64,000 nucleotides of DNA, taken from IMG/VR virus record IMGVR_UViG_3300017987_000003, positions 1-64,000 of that record, one strand, 5' to 3'. This stretch comes from a virus. The translations under genes were made by a program, and so were the position numbers. This document shows, piece by piece, positions 14,801 through 29,718 of this stretch. Position 1 is the stretch's first letter, and each line of letters starts with the position of its first letter. The notes below the pieces were generated by a model. That model had not been told where the DNA came from. It was given only the letters and a program-made list of their open reading frames with translations, and did not search any database.

Positions 14801-14907
14801 AGACGCGAGTATTGCTGAAGAAGATCCAAGAGGATACGCATGTGATTGCCCAGTCCAAGGTGATACAGAGCAGTGGGCCGTCTGCGAGTCCTATTTTGCC
14901 CGATTAG
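11842..14907 (+). CDS. Tail tape measure protein
   Basis: 1021 aa, the first large gene after the chaperone and before baseplate genes, which is the usual tape-measure position. Long helical N-terminal part with repeated Ala/Met/Lys-rich segments, hydrophobic blocks around residues 500-540 (LGPLMETLGMFGPLGIAAGGVVGFFML) and 620-700 (VAAVGGLALLLGGGPTGLIG and later LALVAAGVAVGTAI), and a C-terminal motif ADGIDEGAPSVKEAA...KSPPAEGPL common in tape measures. It sets tail length and takes part in DNA ejection through the membrane. By the usual scale of about 0.15 nm per residue the tail would be near 150 nm (family knowledge, not measured). Confidence 0.9.
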   Translation: MNFLGAAFGFGARDVGLKAATTSATKNLDKINNLLDDQDKKGSSLGKVWKKIGPDTKKFNIASMASNMRTLTGETGNLSTGLESMAVSYAQAAKPILSSMALTGKEARKMTGRVVGMAIGLNTSADAVAETFKAIHDAGGPAKSAIDAMAMSEKDWVKVTQTTGVTMQDYAGMMGDMVASWGASGKQAAVMTDNIMAIGKAAKIGTSAIKGAKGQLDALDAIFEKLPPTMARSADEVQSLMESTYKLAGAFREMGETEEQATALGQDTAKMFAEQAVLVDRLYAMGGDQNLDDSPLFKFLTQLGVSTEEAKDIIGTGSRDVVKGVSKINEIFVKMGGDKTPQVQYALSKLNESMGQSAAGLGWLASNTDTGTKSLAAMAAMTVKGEGALKKYGQSAYSSGRTLQDAFNLAQESFELQIRRIARTNVRGLVKKQMQAYREVGKELRNLGSDETWGPLMHAVSTFDQMGARGVFLAFGEQLGLNAKEAAKMGIKFDFVFDKIKDIGGALGPLMETLGMFGPLGIAAGGVVGFFMLDDKQRNAIMKTLKPLWDTIVKTWDEKILPAMKDAYASFATWIGEEWPTWWETKIKPGIISGIKAFTKEGGIGSQIFDAMKDVFGEIWSEFGVGGVAAVGGLALLLGGGPTGLIGSALGGALKAGFNVTGSLVSNLVDVLGPQGTVGLALVAAGVAVGTAISKEWEAAADRQMGLITELGYGTAGETAAKAGTSEQKMKTLATLEQKQIDLKYSGITGTDIGDFFTRTLWGEETQREQALANNLKQIEIVRSSIEEDMGDMQRMTDELMSGEESLASAAMFEAETLGYVADSGKELMTNLADGIDEGAPSVKEAAEGALTGVRNVVEAKSPPAEGPLSAAAGDPLYNGGLGMMMVLADGISDGAEIVKDAVGNVLEDSVIMTLQSYQEKVGELSQKKSLLRSVAQQMVRDFGGKLSLGTVQMEGGNLSAKETFEAALEIPGLGGVIAAVVSDGHQTRVLLKKIQEDTHVIAQSKVIQSSGPSASPILPD

Positions 14908-14915
14908 GAGAATAG

Positions 14916-15299
14916 ATGCCTAAAGTTGATCCAGAGCCGAGAACGGATATTTTGAAGTCGGGGGCGCATTCTCCGATGCAATTTATGAAGGAGCATTTGA
15001 TCTTCGACTCAGAGCGGGATTCTCTGGTGCGATTTCGCGGGCCGTTTATCATGCCCTCATGGATTGGGGTGGAGGATAATGAGTTTGATTACGTGGTTCA
15101 GGAAAATTGGATCACCTTGTATCATATTGCGAAAGAAGCATACGATGATCCACTGTTGATGTTTGTGATTGCAGCGCGGAATCATCTCGACTTGCCAGAT
15201 GCCCAGCTTTACAAGGGACAAATTCTCAAAATTCCGCACGCGGACTGGGTGGAAAGCAAATTGCTGCCGCAGGGTAGGCAACTGAGGAGCAATGCGTAA
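14916..15299 (+). CDS. LysM-like baseplate protein (gp53-type)
   Basis: 127 aa, AGGAG 5 nt upstream. The C-terminal half reads DYVVQENWITLYHIAKEAYDDPLLMFVIAARNHLDLPD...YKGQILKIPH, a LysM-like module in which a strand is followed by two helices and a closing G-x-x-L-x-IP strand. T4 gp53 and P2 gpX-like baseplate proteins have this fold and link the baseplate to the tail tube. The stop overlaps the next start (TAATG). Confidence 0.75.
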   Translation: MPKVDPEPRTDILKSGAHSPMQFMKEHLIFDSERDSLVRFRGPFIMPSWIGVEDNEFDYVVQENWITLYHIAKEAYDDPLLMFVIAARNHLDLPDAQLYKGQILKIPHADWVESKLLPQGRQLRSNA

Positions 15300-16621
15300 T
15301 GGCTCTTTTTTCCGATCCTGTAGCGCAGGCTATTATCACCGATCCCGACAGTGGGGACGAGTGGAAATGGACGGCGCCGGAATATCCATTCCTGATCGGA
15401 TGCTCTCTTAATTATCAGCGTGGGCGTATTGCGATGTTCACTTTGAGTTTTGATGTCCCTTATGATTACGGCCTTGAAATGATGAAGCTGCCGAGTCCGT
15501 TCAAGCAGGGGAACCTGGTCAAGGCGAGGATTGGATATGGGACTGGCTTGTGGACCCCGTGGGCTGCGGGCTTTTTGAAGGCGGGGGGTGATGGCATCAC
15601 TCTTGATGCGAACGGTCTTTCTGGCCAGATCTCTGTGCAGGGTGTAGCTGAGAGCTATGGGTACACGGTGGATAAGGAGCTTCTCCGCAAGGCAGGGTGG
15701 GATCCTGTTGCGATTCTGTCTGCGTGTGCGGAGGGTATGGGCCTCAAGCCGATTATTTCTGCGGGGTCCAGCTCGGAGTTGAGTGCCTACAAATTGATCG
15801 GTGATCGGCGTGGGAAGGCAATACGGGAGAAGACCTTTGATTTTTCCAGCAGTCTGCTCAATCTTTCATATTTCGAGGTTGTGAAGCGAATTTGCAACGA
15901 TTGGAATCTGGTTTATTGGATTGGTCCCGAGGTGGGATCGGCCGATCCTGGCAGGAATTTGTTTGTTTACACGCCAGCGGAGACGTCAAAGGGGGTCGAT
16001 CAGGATGCGAATATTCGTACCTACATGATCAGGGGTGTTATTGACGAAGCGAACTTGACCTATCCGTGTTTTGCGTGGAGCCCCGAGGGTGATGGTGCTG
16101 TGGCGTGGCTCGCATCGCAGCCTGATTCTGCCGCTCATGGCGTAGATATAGGCTGGACGGATACGGACACGGGCGAAATTAAAGAGGATACGATATCTCC
16201 CAAGGAACAGCCTGTGGCGATATGGGGGGTAGTGGCTGACGATGATCCAACGGACGTGAATGTGGATGGGATCAAAGGCGATGAGTCCAAGGCGGACGGA
16301 TCGAAAGGTGCTTTCGCGAGTATGCCTGTGGCTTCTGGGGGCGAGGAACGTCAGAAGAAGCAGATGCAGCATCGTCAACGGCAGGGGAATGCTGCCCAGC
16401 GTGGGACGATTACGGCTCTTGGGATTCCTGACGAAAGGGCTGGGAATTTGTGCAAGTTGCGCGGTGCTGGCGGGATATACGACGGCACTTACGAGGTGGA
16501 TAAGGTGACCCAGGTTTTCGCTCCAGGAAGTTGGGAGATGACGTTGACTGTGCATCGCGAGGGTCAGGTTCTCAAGACGGGTGAGCAAGCGGAAACATCA
16601 GAGGGGCAGATGGCGTCATAA
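15299..16621 (+). CDS. Baseplate hub protein (gp27/gpD-like)
   Basis: 440 aa. Contains MFTLSFDVPYDYG, a strand-rich first third (GNLVKARIGYGTG), GLSGQISVQGVAESYGYTVDKELLRK, and the phrase YFEVVKRICNDWNLVYWIGPE, the type of sequence seen in late-control gpD and T4 gp27 hub proteins (two tube-like beta domains and a helical insertion). C-terminal RGTITALGIPDERAGNLCKLRGAGGIYDGTYEVDKVTQVF resembles the closing strands of such hubs. It forms the trimeric ring that holds the spike encoded next. Confidence 0.75.
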   Translation: MALFSDPVAQAIITDPDSGDEWKWTAPEYPFLIGCSLNYQRGRIAMFTLSFDVPYDYGLEMMKLPSPFKQGNLVKARIGYGTGLWTPWAAGFLKAGGDGITLDANGLSGQISVQGVAESYGYTVDKELLRKAGWDPVAILSACAEGMGLKPIISAGSSSELSAYKLIGDRRGKAIREKTFDFSSSLLNLSYFEVVKRICNDWNLVYWIGPEVGSADPGRNLFVYTPAETSKGVDQDANIRTYMIRGVIDEANLTYPCFAWSPEGDGAVAWLASQPDSAAHGVDIGWTDTDTGEIKEDTISPKEQPVAIWGVVADDDPTDVNVDGIKGDESKADGSKGAFASMPVASGGEERQKKQMQHRQRQGNAAQRGTITALGIPDERAGNLCKLRGAGGIYDGTYEVDKVTQVFAPGSWEMTLTVHREGQVLKTGEQAETSEGQMAS

Positions 16622-17601
16622 TGGTTGCTGGAAAAACCAGGGATGCGCTTCAGATGATAACCGACCCGATCGGGTGGTTGAAGAATGTCCTTGCGGATAT
16701 GACGAGGGGACTGGAGTGGTTTGCTGGGCGTTACTACGGCCTTTACGACGGGAAGGTAATAGACAACGCGGATCCCGAGGGGCGCGGGCGTGTGCGCGCT
16801 GTGTGCCCTGCTATACGGCTCACGAAGGCGGAGGATGTCAGCAATGACTTCTGGATGTTGCCTTCGATGCCTGGTCTGGGGACTGATCCTGAAACGGGTC
16901 AGTCTACAGGGGTTTTCCATCCGCCTGATGTAGGGACGAATGTTTGGGTTATGTTCCGATATGGAAACCCTGAGTTTCCTGTTTATATCGGCGGCTTTAT
17001 GACGAAGAATAATGCGTCGGATACTTTTTCCAGTGAGGATGCGCTGAAGAAGGGGATTCGCACGAAGACTGGTCATTACTTGCGGATGAATGATGATCCC
17101 GAGGATTTGAATTTGACGATCGGGCGTGGCGACGGTGATGGTGTGGAAACGCCAATGTTCTTGTCGTTTACGAAAGAGGGCCATACGATGTTGACCAATA
17201 TCCTCGGGTCGACCCTCTATATGAATGGTGAAAAACCTGAGACAACGTTGATGACTGCTAACGAGGAAGGCCAAGTCACGGCGATGCTTATGCTGGGGGA
17301 TGACAAGATTACTATGGCAACGAAGAGTGGAGGTGCCTACGGGATCAATGGAAAAGATCATACTGTAACTGGGGACAACATGATCGCGGATTGTTCAAAG
17401 GAGTTTGTGGCCAATTCGGGATCTGTTAAGCTGGGCAAAAATGCGATGGAGCCAGCGGTACGAGGGATGAAATTTATGCAGTGGAGCTTGTTGCATCAGC
17501 ATACGGTTGTGGTTCCAGCGCCTGGCTCAATAACTGGGCCAGGGCCGTTGCCTCCTCCGATGCTGTATAATGAGCTGTCGGAGAAAGTTTTTGTGGCGTG
17601 A
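16621..17601 (+). CDS. Baseplate spike protein with gp5/gpV OB-fold
   Basis: 326 aa, TAATG overlap with the hub gene. Residues about 35-125 (YYGLYDGKVIDN, GRGRVRAVCPAI, FWMLPSMPG, GVFHPPDVGTNVWVMFRYGNPEFPVYIGGF) match the gp5/gpV/VgrG N-terminal OB-fold that docks onto the hub. The C-terminal half is repetitive beta sequence (TMLTNILGSTLYMNGE; GQVTAMLMLGDDKITMATKSGG), as expected for the triple beta-helix spike. No lysozyme domain seen. Confidence 0.85.
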   Translation: MVAGKTRDALQMITDPIGWLKNVLADMTRGLEWFAGRYYGLYDGKVIDNADPEGRGRVRAVCPAIRLTKAEDVSNDFWMLPSMPGLGTDPETGQSTGVFHPPDVGTNVWVMFRYGNPEFPVYIGGFMTKNNASDTFSSEDALKKGIRTKTGHYLRMNDDPEDLNLTIGRGDGDGVETPMFLSFTKEGHTMLTNILGSTLYMNGEKPETTLMTANEEGQVTAMLMLGDDKITMATKSGGAYGINGKDHTVTGDNMIADCSKEFVANSGSVKLGKNAMEPAVRGMKFMQWSLLHQHTVVVPAPGSITGPGPLPPPMLYNELSEKVFVA

Positions 17602-17604
17602 AAA

Positions 17605-17967
17605 ATGACGAGTAAGTGCAAAATACCGACGCCCCCTCTGCTCTCGCTAGCAATACCTATTCCTGCGATTCCGTTTGGGATCCCACCGCTCCCTACGTTG
17701 CCATCGTTGCCCGATCTTCCGTCCATTCCTGGGATCAGCCTTTCGCTTCCGAGCTTGTCTCTGGCGATACCGATCCCTGCGATTCCGTTTGGATTGCCCC
17801 CACTTCCAAGTTTGCCGTCGTTACCTGATATTGCTGGGATCAGTCTTTCGCTTCCGAGTTTATCGTTGGCGATACCTATTCCCGCGATTCCATTCGGGCT
17901 TCCGCCGTTCCCGAGTCTTCCCGAGTTGCCCGAGATCCCGTCATGTCCGTTGGATGCGGCGGCATAA
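17605..17967 (+). CDS. Pro/Leu/Ser repeat protein, candidate spike-tip protein
   Basis: 120 aa, directly after the spike gene where a PAAR or gp5.4-like tip is expected. It contains three repeats of LSLAIPIPAIPFG(I/L)PP (about 36-41 residues apart) linked by LPSLPSLPDL-type segments, begins MTSKCKIP and ends with SCPLDAAA. There is no PAAR HxH metal site. The regular IP/LP pattern could form an extended or polyproline-like needle. Note that the DNA itself is repetitive. The function is inferred from position only. Confidence 0.65.
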   Translation: MTSKCKIPTPPLLSLAIPIPAIPFGIPPLPTLPSLPDLPSIPGISLSLPSLSLAIPIPAIPFGLPPLPSLPSLPDIAGISLSLPSLSLAIPIPAIPFGLPPFPSLPELPEIPSCPLDAAA

Positions 17968-17973
17968 AAGAGT

Positions 17974-17989
17974 GCGAACTCCAGTTCGC
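17974..17989. repeat. 16-bp palindrome copy 3 (GCGAACTCCAGTTCGC)
   Basis: Between the Pro-rich protein and the gp25-like gene, 17 nt before the latter start. Confidence 0.9.
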
Positions 17990-18006
17990 AATGATAGGAT
18001 AGAGTG

Positions 18007-18441
18007 ATGACAGCAGTGAACCAGGTCCCTTCTGTATTGAATTCAAAGATTGTGTTGAGTCTAAAGTTCCCTTTCCAGTTGGGGTCGACAGGGTTTCCTG
18101 AGATGGCTGATCCGAAGAAGGTGACATTTTATCACATCACCTCATTGCTCCTAACTGCAAAAAATGAGAGAGTAATGAATCCAGACTTTGGGGTGAGTAT
18201 TCACTCCTACGTCTTTGATAATTTGACGCCGATTACAATGGCACGGATTTCGTCTGTTGTGTCAAGGAGTATTGAAATGTGGGTGCCAGGGGCGCGAGTG
18301 GAAAAGGTGGTTCCGACAATTCATAAGAATGAGGATGGGACGCAGTCTACGATTATCCTCGATATTCGGTACCGAGTGGCGAATCAATCGGTGCAGATGC
18401 AGGTCCCTGTTCCAGTAGGGACGATTCAGGCTGCTGCATAA
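18007..18441 (+). CDS. Baseplate wedge protein gp25/gpW-like
   Basis: 144 aa; ATG chosen over a GTG three bases upstream. The motif FGVSIHSYVFDNLTPITMARISSVVSRSIEMWVPGARVEKV followed by a strand DIRYRVANQSVQMQVPVPV is characteristic of the gp25/gpW family (the conserved EPR region is here replaced by VEKV). The family joins the sheath and wedge in contractile tails, so this gene supports a myovirus-type tail. Confidence 0.85.
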   Translation: MTAVNQVPSVLNSKIVLSLKFPFQLGSTGFPEMADPKKVTFYHITSLLLTAKNERVMNPDFGVSIHSYVFDNLTPITMARISSVVSRSIEMWVPGARVEKVVPTIHKNEDGTQSTIILDIRYRVANQSVQMQVPVPVGTIQAAA

Positions 18442-18451
18442 GGAGCGGTAA

Positions 18452-20707
18452 ATGGCAACGGATCCTTATAATCCCCTGGTACAAGATCTCGTTCCTCTGA
18501 ACGAGGTGAAGTATGCGGCCAGGGACTATCCGAGTATTTTTGACTCACTTCTCCGTCGTCTGAAGGTTGAGTACGAAGGCGTTTACAACGACTACGCGAC
18601 TACGACGCAGGGCATCATGTTTGTCGAGCTGATGGCTTACGCGACGGCGCAGTTGCAGTGGTATTTGGATCGTACCGCGAGTGATTGTTTCCTGGAGACT
18701 GCGCGCACGCGCGCGGCCGTAGCGCGGTTGGTCAAGCAGATCGGCTACAAGATGGGGGCTGCGGCAGCGGCTTCGACTGTCCTTACGTTGACTTTCCCTG
18801 ATGGTACGACGGGGCCGTTTGTGATGCCTGCGCGCTGGCAGTACCAGGGGCCTGATGGGTTGATCTTCGAATCGTATGCGGCTTATAACCAGCCAGTGGC
18901 GTTGGCTCCTGGGGCGACAATCAGTGTTCCTGTGCGACAGGGTGAGACAAGGCTTCTTAGCTACACGGCCGACGGAGAAAAGAATCAGCAGTACCGCTTG
19001 ACCAATATTGGTACAGATCGATATCTCGGGGACGGTACTGTAGATGCATGGTTCGACGGTTCTCTTTGGACGGAATCTGAATTCCTGGAGTTTGAGAAAA
19101 CTAACCAGTACGAGGTTGGCTACAACGACGATCCTCCGATTGTGCAGTGTGGGGATGGGATTGCTGGGAATATTCCTCCTGTCGGGGCCGATGTTAAAAT
19201 CCGTTTTCTCATCATTGATGGTGAGAAAGGGAACGTGAAGGCGAACACTATCACCTCCTCCATTGATTCTTTGTTGATCAGTGGCGAGGAGGTGACTTTC
19301 ACAGTTACGAATGTGGAAGGTGCGACGGGCGGAGAAGAGCCAGAGGATCCCGAGCGGGCCAAGAGGCTGGCGCCGTTTGCGTTTGCCGCTCGTGGTGCGG
19401 CGATCACTGAGCAGGACTACGAGGCGCTCTCAAGCAGTTATACTGATCCGACCTATGGCTCGGTGGCGAAAGCATATGCGTTCAATCCTCGCACGGCCTA
19501 TGATGATGTTGTTTTTAACGGATATACCGATCAGATTGAGCAGTATCTGGATAACTATCTGAATGGTGGTGGTTCATTCACTGGCATGATTGCGCTGGAG
19601 GCACAGCTGAATGCAGATGCTGTGGCGTTATCTCCGTTGATCACGGCCATGACTTCGGATCTTGCAAATCTCGAAACATTACGTGGGGATTTGGAGACGC
19701 AAGTAGGGACATCTCTGACGCAGACTGCGACGGCGAAATCGTCATCATCAACTGCGGAGGCTGCGGCGGATCTTTCTGTTTCTAATTGTGCCGACGCCAG
19801 TCTGGAGCTGAACAATCTAATTACGTATGTCCAGAGTCTTAGTTTACCTGCTGGTGAAGAGGCTGAGATTATTCGTAGGATCAATGTGGCTCTTCAGTCT
19901 ATCGGGTTGGCGAGTGATAATTCATTGGCTGCACAGACGGCTGGCGGGACTGCTGCGACAGCACTTGCAACGACGATTAATGACTTCCTGAATCCTGCGT
20001 ATGAGTCGATTACGGTGGTGGCGACGGCGCCTGCGTTTTCTATTCCATCTATCATCGCGGATATGACGGCTGATTTGACGGCGATCACTGATCTTGTTGA
20101 GGGGGTAGGTGGGTTGCAGGCTCAGATTGCAGCCATGGTTGGAGAAGCCCAGACTTTGGAGGATCTCATCCTTCCAGAGCTGGTGTTGATGCATGATCGA
20201 ATTGGGGAGTTGTTCGATGCGGATTGTATGAGTAATTATGTGCAAGTTCCAATCTTGAGTCTTGATGTGGACGGTAACTATTCAGCTCCTTCTGTTGGGT
20301 TGATGACGGGGCTCCAGACTTACCTGACCCAGATCAAGGAAGTGACGCAGCATGTTGAAGTAATTGATGGTAGTTCGATTCTGGTGCCTGCCGCGATAGC
20401 GATCCTGTTGGAGGTTAACAAGGATGCGTATATCGAGGCGGAGGTTGTTTCGGATGTGGTTGCTACAGTTGTAGGGATGCTGAAGGGTCGTGACTTCAAC
20501 GATCCGATGTACTTATCTGAATTGTACGAAAACGTAATGGACACTTCGGACGGAATTATCCGCGCGAATGTTGAAATTACTGGTCCCTCATTGATTCCAT
20601 CAGTTATTGATAATGAGGGCAATCTGGTGCCTGCTCCGAATCAGGTGATTGTGTATGGCTCTCTCTTGATCACTGACAAGGACGGGAACACTTTGTATCC
20701 GAGGTAA
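18452..20707 (+). CDS. Baseplate wedge protein gpJ/gp6-like
   Basis: 751 aa, AGGAG 8 nt upstream. N-terminal ARDYPSIFDSLLRRLK...TTQGIMFVELMAYATAQLQWYLDRTASDCFLETARTRAAVARLVKQIGY is the typical start of baseplate J/gp6 proteins. GATGGEEPEDPERAKRLAPFAFAARGAAITEQDYEALSSSY (about 288-329) is the second hallmark. A long Ala/Thr/Asp-rich coiled insertion (about 370-600) makes it longer than P2 gpJ. Forms the wedge dimer around the hub. Confidence 0.88.
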   Translation: MATDPYNPLVQDLVPLNEVKYAARDYPSIFDSLLRRLKVEYEGVYNDYATTTQGIMFVELMAYATAQLQWYLDRTASDCFLETARTRAAVARLVKQIGYKMGAAAAASTVLTLTFPDGTTGPFVMPARWQYQGPDGLIFESYAAYNQPVALAPGATISVPVRQGETRLLSYTADGEKNQQYRLTNIGTDRYLGDGTVDAWFDGSLWTESEFLEFEKTNQYEVGYNDDPPIVQCGDGIAGNIPPVGADVKIRFLIIDGEKGNVKANTITSSIDSLLISGEEVTFTVTNVEGATGGEEPEDPERAKRLAPFAFAARGAAITEQDYEALSSSYTDPTYGSVAKAYAFNPRTAYDDVVFNGYTDQIEQYLDNYLNGGGSFTGMIALEAQLNADAVALSPLITAMTSDLANLETLRGDLETQVGTSLTQTATAKSSSSTAEAAADLSVSNCADASLELNNLITYVQSLSLPAGEEAEIIRRINVALQSIGLASDNSLAAQTAGGTAATALATTINDFLNPAYESITVVATAPAFSIPSIIADMTADLTAITDLVEGVGGLQAQIAAMVGEAQTLEDLILPELVLMHDRIGELFDADCMSNYVQVPILSLDVDGNYSAPSVGLMTGLQTYLTQIKEVTQHVEVIDGSSILVPAAIAILLEVNKDAYIEAEVVSDVVATVVGMLKGRDFNDPMYLSELYENVMDTSDGIIRANVEITGPSLIPSVIDNEGNLVPAPNQVIVYGSLLITDKDGNTLYPR

Positions 20708-20710
20708 GAT

Positions 20711-26602
<5,892 letters not shown>

Positions 26603-26616
26603 GGGGAGAATAGACT

Positions 26617-29600
26617 GTGCCTGGACCAAGTGACTCCAATAGTTATGGTTTTTTCGGACAGGGATACTGGGGTCGAAAGGTCTTCTGGGAGAAGATTCCT
26701 GTTCAACATCGCGATCTGGATACAGCGGGTCATTTAGAGGGTCTCTTGAGGACGTGGGGGGACGAATGTGAGTCGTTTCTTCAGCAGATTTCCAGCCTTC
26801 CTCGACAGCGGGAACCGTATGAAGTCCGTGCACGCGAGGGTGAGCAGGAGTGGTTTTATTTCACTGAGGCATTGGAATATGAGGATGACTTCTGGGGCAA
26901 TGTTATTCGTTTAGTCGGTGAGAAGCTCTATGCTGATATGCCGAACCATGACGAGGATGATACGCCCACGACGGATGCTGATGAGCTGGCTGAATGGTGG
27001 GCGTGGTGGCCATATGCTCCGATTTCGAAGATAGCTCGCTGGTGGGATTGCACATGGGCAGATGTGCCATATCACGTTGTTCGGGTACGGACTAGGAGTT
27101 TTGATTGGCCAGAAACGCCTTATGCAGCGGCCACATCTCAGGCGAACGAGGTGTGGTTGAGTGGCGGCGATCTTCGTATTTATTTTGATTATTTTTCGGA
27201 TAGTGTTGTCTGGCGTGACGATTGGACAAGTGTTGGTAGTGGAGATGGTTCTGCGACGCCTGATATTGGGTTTCCGTATCTCCCCGTGCGGCTTGAGGCT
27301 AATGATACGGGGGCGGCTCCTTGGTTGACTGCAAATGCGAAAGTGCGAGTGCGTTTGGATCTGGTGACGGCGGGAGAAAACATTGATCTTTATGACGTTC
27401 CTGATGGGACAGCGACAGAGACTGGAAATCTGTATCCTCAGACGATCGCGGCTACGAACACGGGCGCTACGATCAGCTTTGCGTTCTCGGGTAATGTGGT
27501 AACGATCACGGATACTTCATCTCCGTTTACAGCGGGCATGGTGGGTAAAACGATTCGGATCACTGGCACAACTTCTAACGATGGTGTGTTTGTGATAGGG
27601 ACCTTTATTGATGCTCAGAACGTCACATATACAAACGCGAGTGGTGCTGCTGAGGCGGGAGCGGTAGGAAATACTTGGGAGGTTGGCTCGGGCATAATCA
27701 ATACGGCGACTTCCTACGGCACTATCAATTATCAGACGGGAAAAGTTGTCCTCAATACAACGGGCGACACTACTGTGCCAGGCAGTGATATCGTATCAAA
27801 GTGGTATGTGCGGGGATATTACGTCCCGTTTTATCCCCCGAGGATTATCGATCGGTTGGCGCGGGACTTTGGATTTGACAATGACAAGAACGACCCCGAG
27901 GATGTGCAGCGGTCAACGATTGCCAATATTACGAAGTATCATGGATTGAAAGCTACCCAGGATTCTTATCGAATTAGGGGGGAGATCAGTCTGTTTACCG
28001 TGCATGCGCGCGCGCTATGGTTTATGTGTGACTCTGGCCTGTGGTCTTCTTTGACATCGGAACATCAGTTTTCTTATCACGGTGAACTCTATACAGATGT
28101 GGATCCGCGCTATCTTCGTTTTGATGATATCGCTGCTGATCAGGAGTTTTGGGATCCAGATAGTTCTTCGTGGGAAACGTTGGTGGACAACGCCGTGATG
28201 TATGAGGATAGTTCGACAGATGGTTTTTCGATCGCTTTGGGTTATGCTCTGGATGTCACACAGGGGTCCTACGGCCGTGTGGCGCCCCCTCCTCACCCTT
28301 CCTCGGCGACCTTGAGGGATGCGGCAGGCGTGATGTCTGCGGCGCTCCTGACGGACGCTGAGGCCCTTTCATACGGTTTTGAAGCTGGCTATCGTGTGGT
28401 GGTCCGCATGATGCGGTGTCAGGAGTATGCATTCAATTGGTCTAAGGGGCCGTTCGGGATCACCGAATATGATAAGGCGGCTGGCGTGGTGCCAGCATTG
28501 GCTGATCCAGTTTTTTGGATTGATGCTGTTGAGGTTCCGTGGACTTTCAAAACTGCTGGCCCCACAATTGATGAGGATATTGGGGAATGGACCGTTATTG
28601 TTGGTGTGGGCAAGGACTCTTCTGGTACTCCTTATCCGGGTCCGACAGTTGGTCATGGCGATATTATCGGGGTGAACACAGGGACGCGTACTTTTACGCT
28701 ATATGGAGATCACACGAGCACGATCCAGCCTGGCGAAACGGTGTCCGTGATTCGGTCAACTGGGAATGATGGATCTTATGTTGTGGCGGCGGTCACTCTG
28801 GTTGGCTCTGATACTGCCGTGCAGGTTGTTGGCGTGGTTCCGAGTGCGGTTGTTGATGGCGAGATGACATGGCTTGATGCTGCCGTTCGGTATTATCCTG
28901 CTGTTGATATTGGGAATTGTTGTTTTTGTCGATCCTATAAGATGCGGGTGGAGATTGAGCCGACTGCCGATGCTTATGATTTCTACGATACGAATGCGAA
29001 GTTGGATGCGGCGATCGACAGGATAAAGAACAAGATTGCTCCTCCGAGGGAGGGAGGAGTTGCGCGGCTTCGGTCTTCTATTATCCCTGTGCATGCGCGT
29101 GTGGTGGATTGGGCGATTACGAAGAGCTGGACCCTGGAGAATGTGTCCAACGGTAATACGATTGACGAAGAATTGATCGGTGAATTCTTGTCTGATGATC
29201 TTGCAGATGTGAGTGATGTGAATGTGGGCGCCAGCACTTTCACGATCAATGGAGATCAGCGGAGGCATTTGGTGGCTGGCGAGGGCATTAGTATACGAGG
29301 GTCTACAGCGAATGACGGTTGGTACACAATCAACAGTGTTACTCTGAATGCGAACGGTGAGGATACGGACGTGGAGGTGACCACTCCGATTGCTAGTGCG
29401 GTGGCCGATGGAAGTCTGTATCCTCTGCCGACGAAGATTCTGATGACGGTTGATCAGCGCGGAGATATGGGTGCTGCTCAGACGCAGCAGATGACAGTGT
29501 ATGACCAGGTGGGCGCTGTGGCTTGGACTAAAACTGAAACGACAAATGTAAGTGATCCTAATACGTGGTATAACGTAGTGAGCGATGTGGATTTGTTGGC

Positions 29601-29715
29601 GGTTGGTAACCCAATTGGCAACAATTCTCCTGTCAAAATTGAAGCGATCGATACGGGAGGAATCACATACGGGGATGTGCGGTTCACCTTTACTGTTTCG
29701 AAGTATTCGAGGTAG
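26617..29715 (+). CDS. Large baseplate/tail protein
   Basis: 1032 aa starting with GTG (MPGPSDSNSYGFFGQGYWGR) 8 nt after GGGGAG. The N-terminal 200 residues are Trp-rich and acidic (ADELAEWWAWWPYAPISKIARWWDC). The body has two similar Ig-like insertions: ATISFAFSGNVVTITDTSSPFTAG near 280 and DIIGVNTGTRTFTLYGDHTSTIQPGE near 690. A third related element is at about 870 (VNVGASTFTINGDQRRHLVAGEGI). No family recognised with certainty. Position after the wedge and fibre genes suggests a baseplate or fibre-connector protein. Confidence 0.7.
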   Translation: MPGPSDSNSYGFFGQGYWGRKVFWEKIPVQHRDLDTAGHLEGLLRTWGDECESFLQQISSLPRQREPYEVRAREGEQEWFYFTEALEYEDDFWGNVIRLVGEKLYADMPNHDEDDTPTTDADELAEWWAWWPYAPISKIARWWDCTWADVPYHVVRVRTRSFDWPETPYAAATSQANEVWLSGGDLRIYFDYFSDSVVWRDDWTSVGSGDGSATPDIGFPYLPVRLEANDTGAAPWLTANAKVRVRLDLVTAGENIDLYDVPDGTATETGNLYPQTIAATNTGATISFAFSGNVVTITDTSSPFTAGMVGKTIRITGTTSNDGVFVIGTFIDAQNVTYTNASGAAEAGAVGNTWEVGSGIINTATSYGTINYQTGKVVLNTTGDTTVPGSDIVSKWYVRGYYVPFYPPRIIDRLARDFGFDNDKNDPEDVQRSTIANITKYHGLKATQDSYRIRGEISLFTVHARALWFMCDSGLWSSLTSEHQFSYHGELYTDVDPRYLRFDDIAADQEFWDPDSSSWETLVDNAVMYEDSSTDGFSIALGYALDVTQGSYGRVAPPPHPSSATLRDAAGVMSAALLTDAEALSYGFEAGYRVVVRMMRCQEYAFNWSKGPFGITEYDKAAGVVPALADPVFWIDAVEVPWTFKTAGPTIDEDIGEWTVIVGVGKDSSGTPYPGPTVGHGDIIGVNTGTRTFTLYGDHTSTIQPGETVSVIRSTGNDGSYVVAAVTLVGSDTAVQVVGVVPSAVVDGEMTWLDAAVRYYPAVDIGNCCFCRSYKMRVEIEPTADAYDFYDTNAKLDAAIDRIKNKIAPPREGGVARLRSSIIPVHARVVDWAITKSWTLENVSNGNTIDEELIGEFLSDDLADVSDVNVGASTFTINGDQRRHLVAGEGISIRGSTANDGWYTINSVTLNANGEDTDVEVTTPIASAVADGSLYPLPTKILMTVDQRGDMGAAQTQQMTVYDQVGAVAWTKTETTNVSDPNTWYNVVSDVDLLAVGNPIGNNSPVKIEAIDTGGITYGDVRFTFTVSKYSR

Positions 29716-29718
29716 AAA

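Noticed and set aside
28015-29268. Minus-strand ORFs within the 1032-aa tail gene
   Set aside because: No SD, no recognisable motifs, and codon composition of the plus-strand frame is better.
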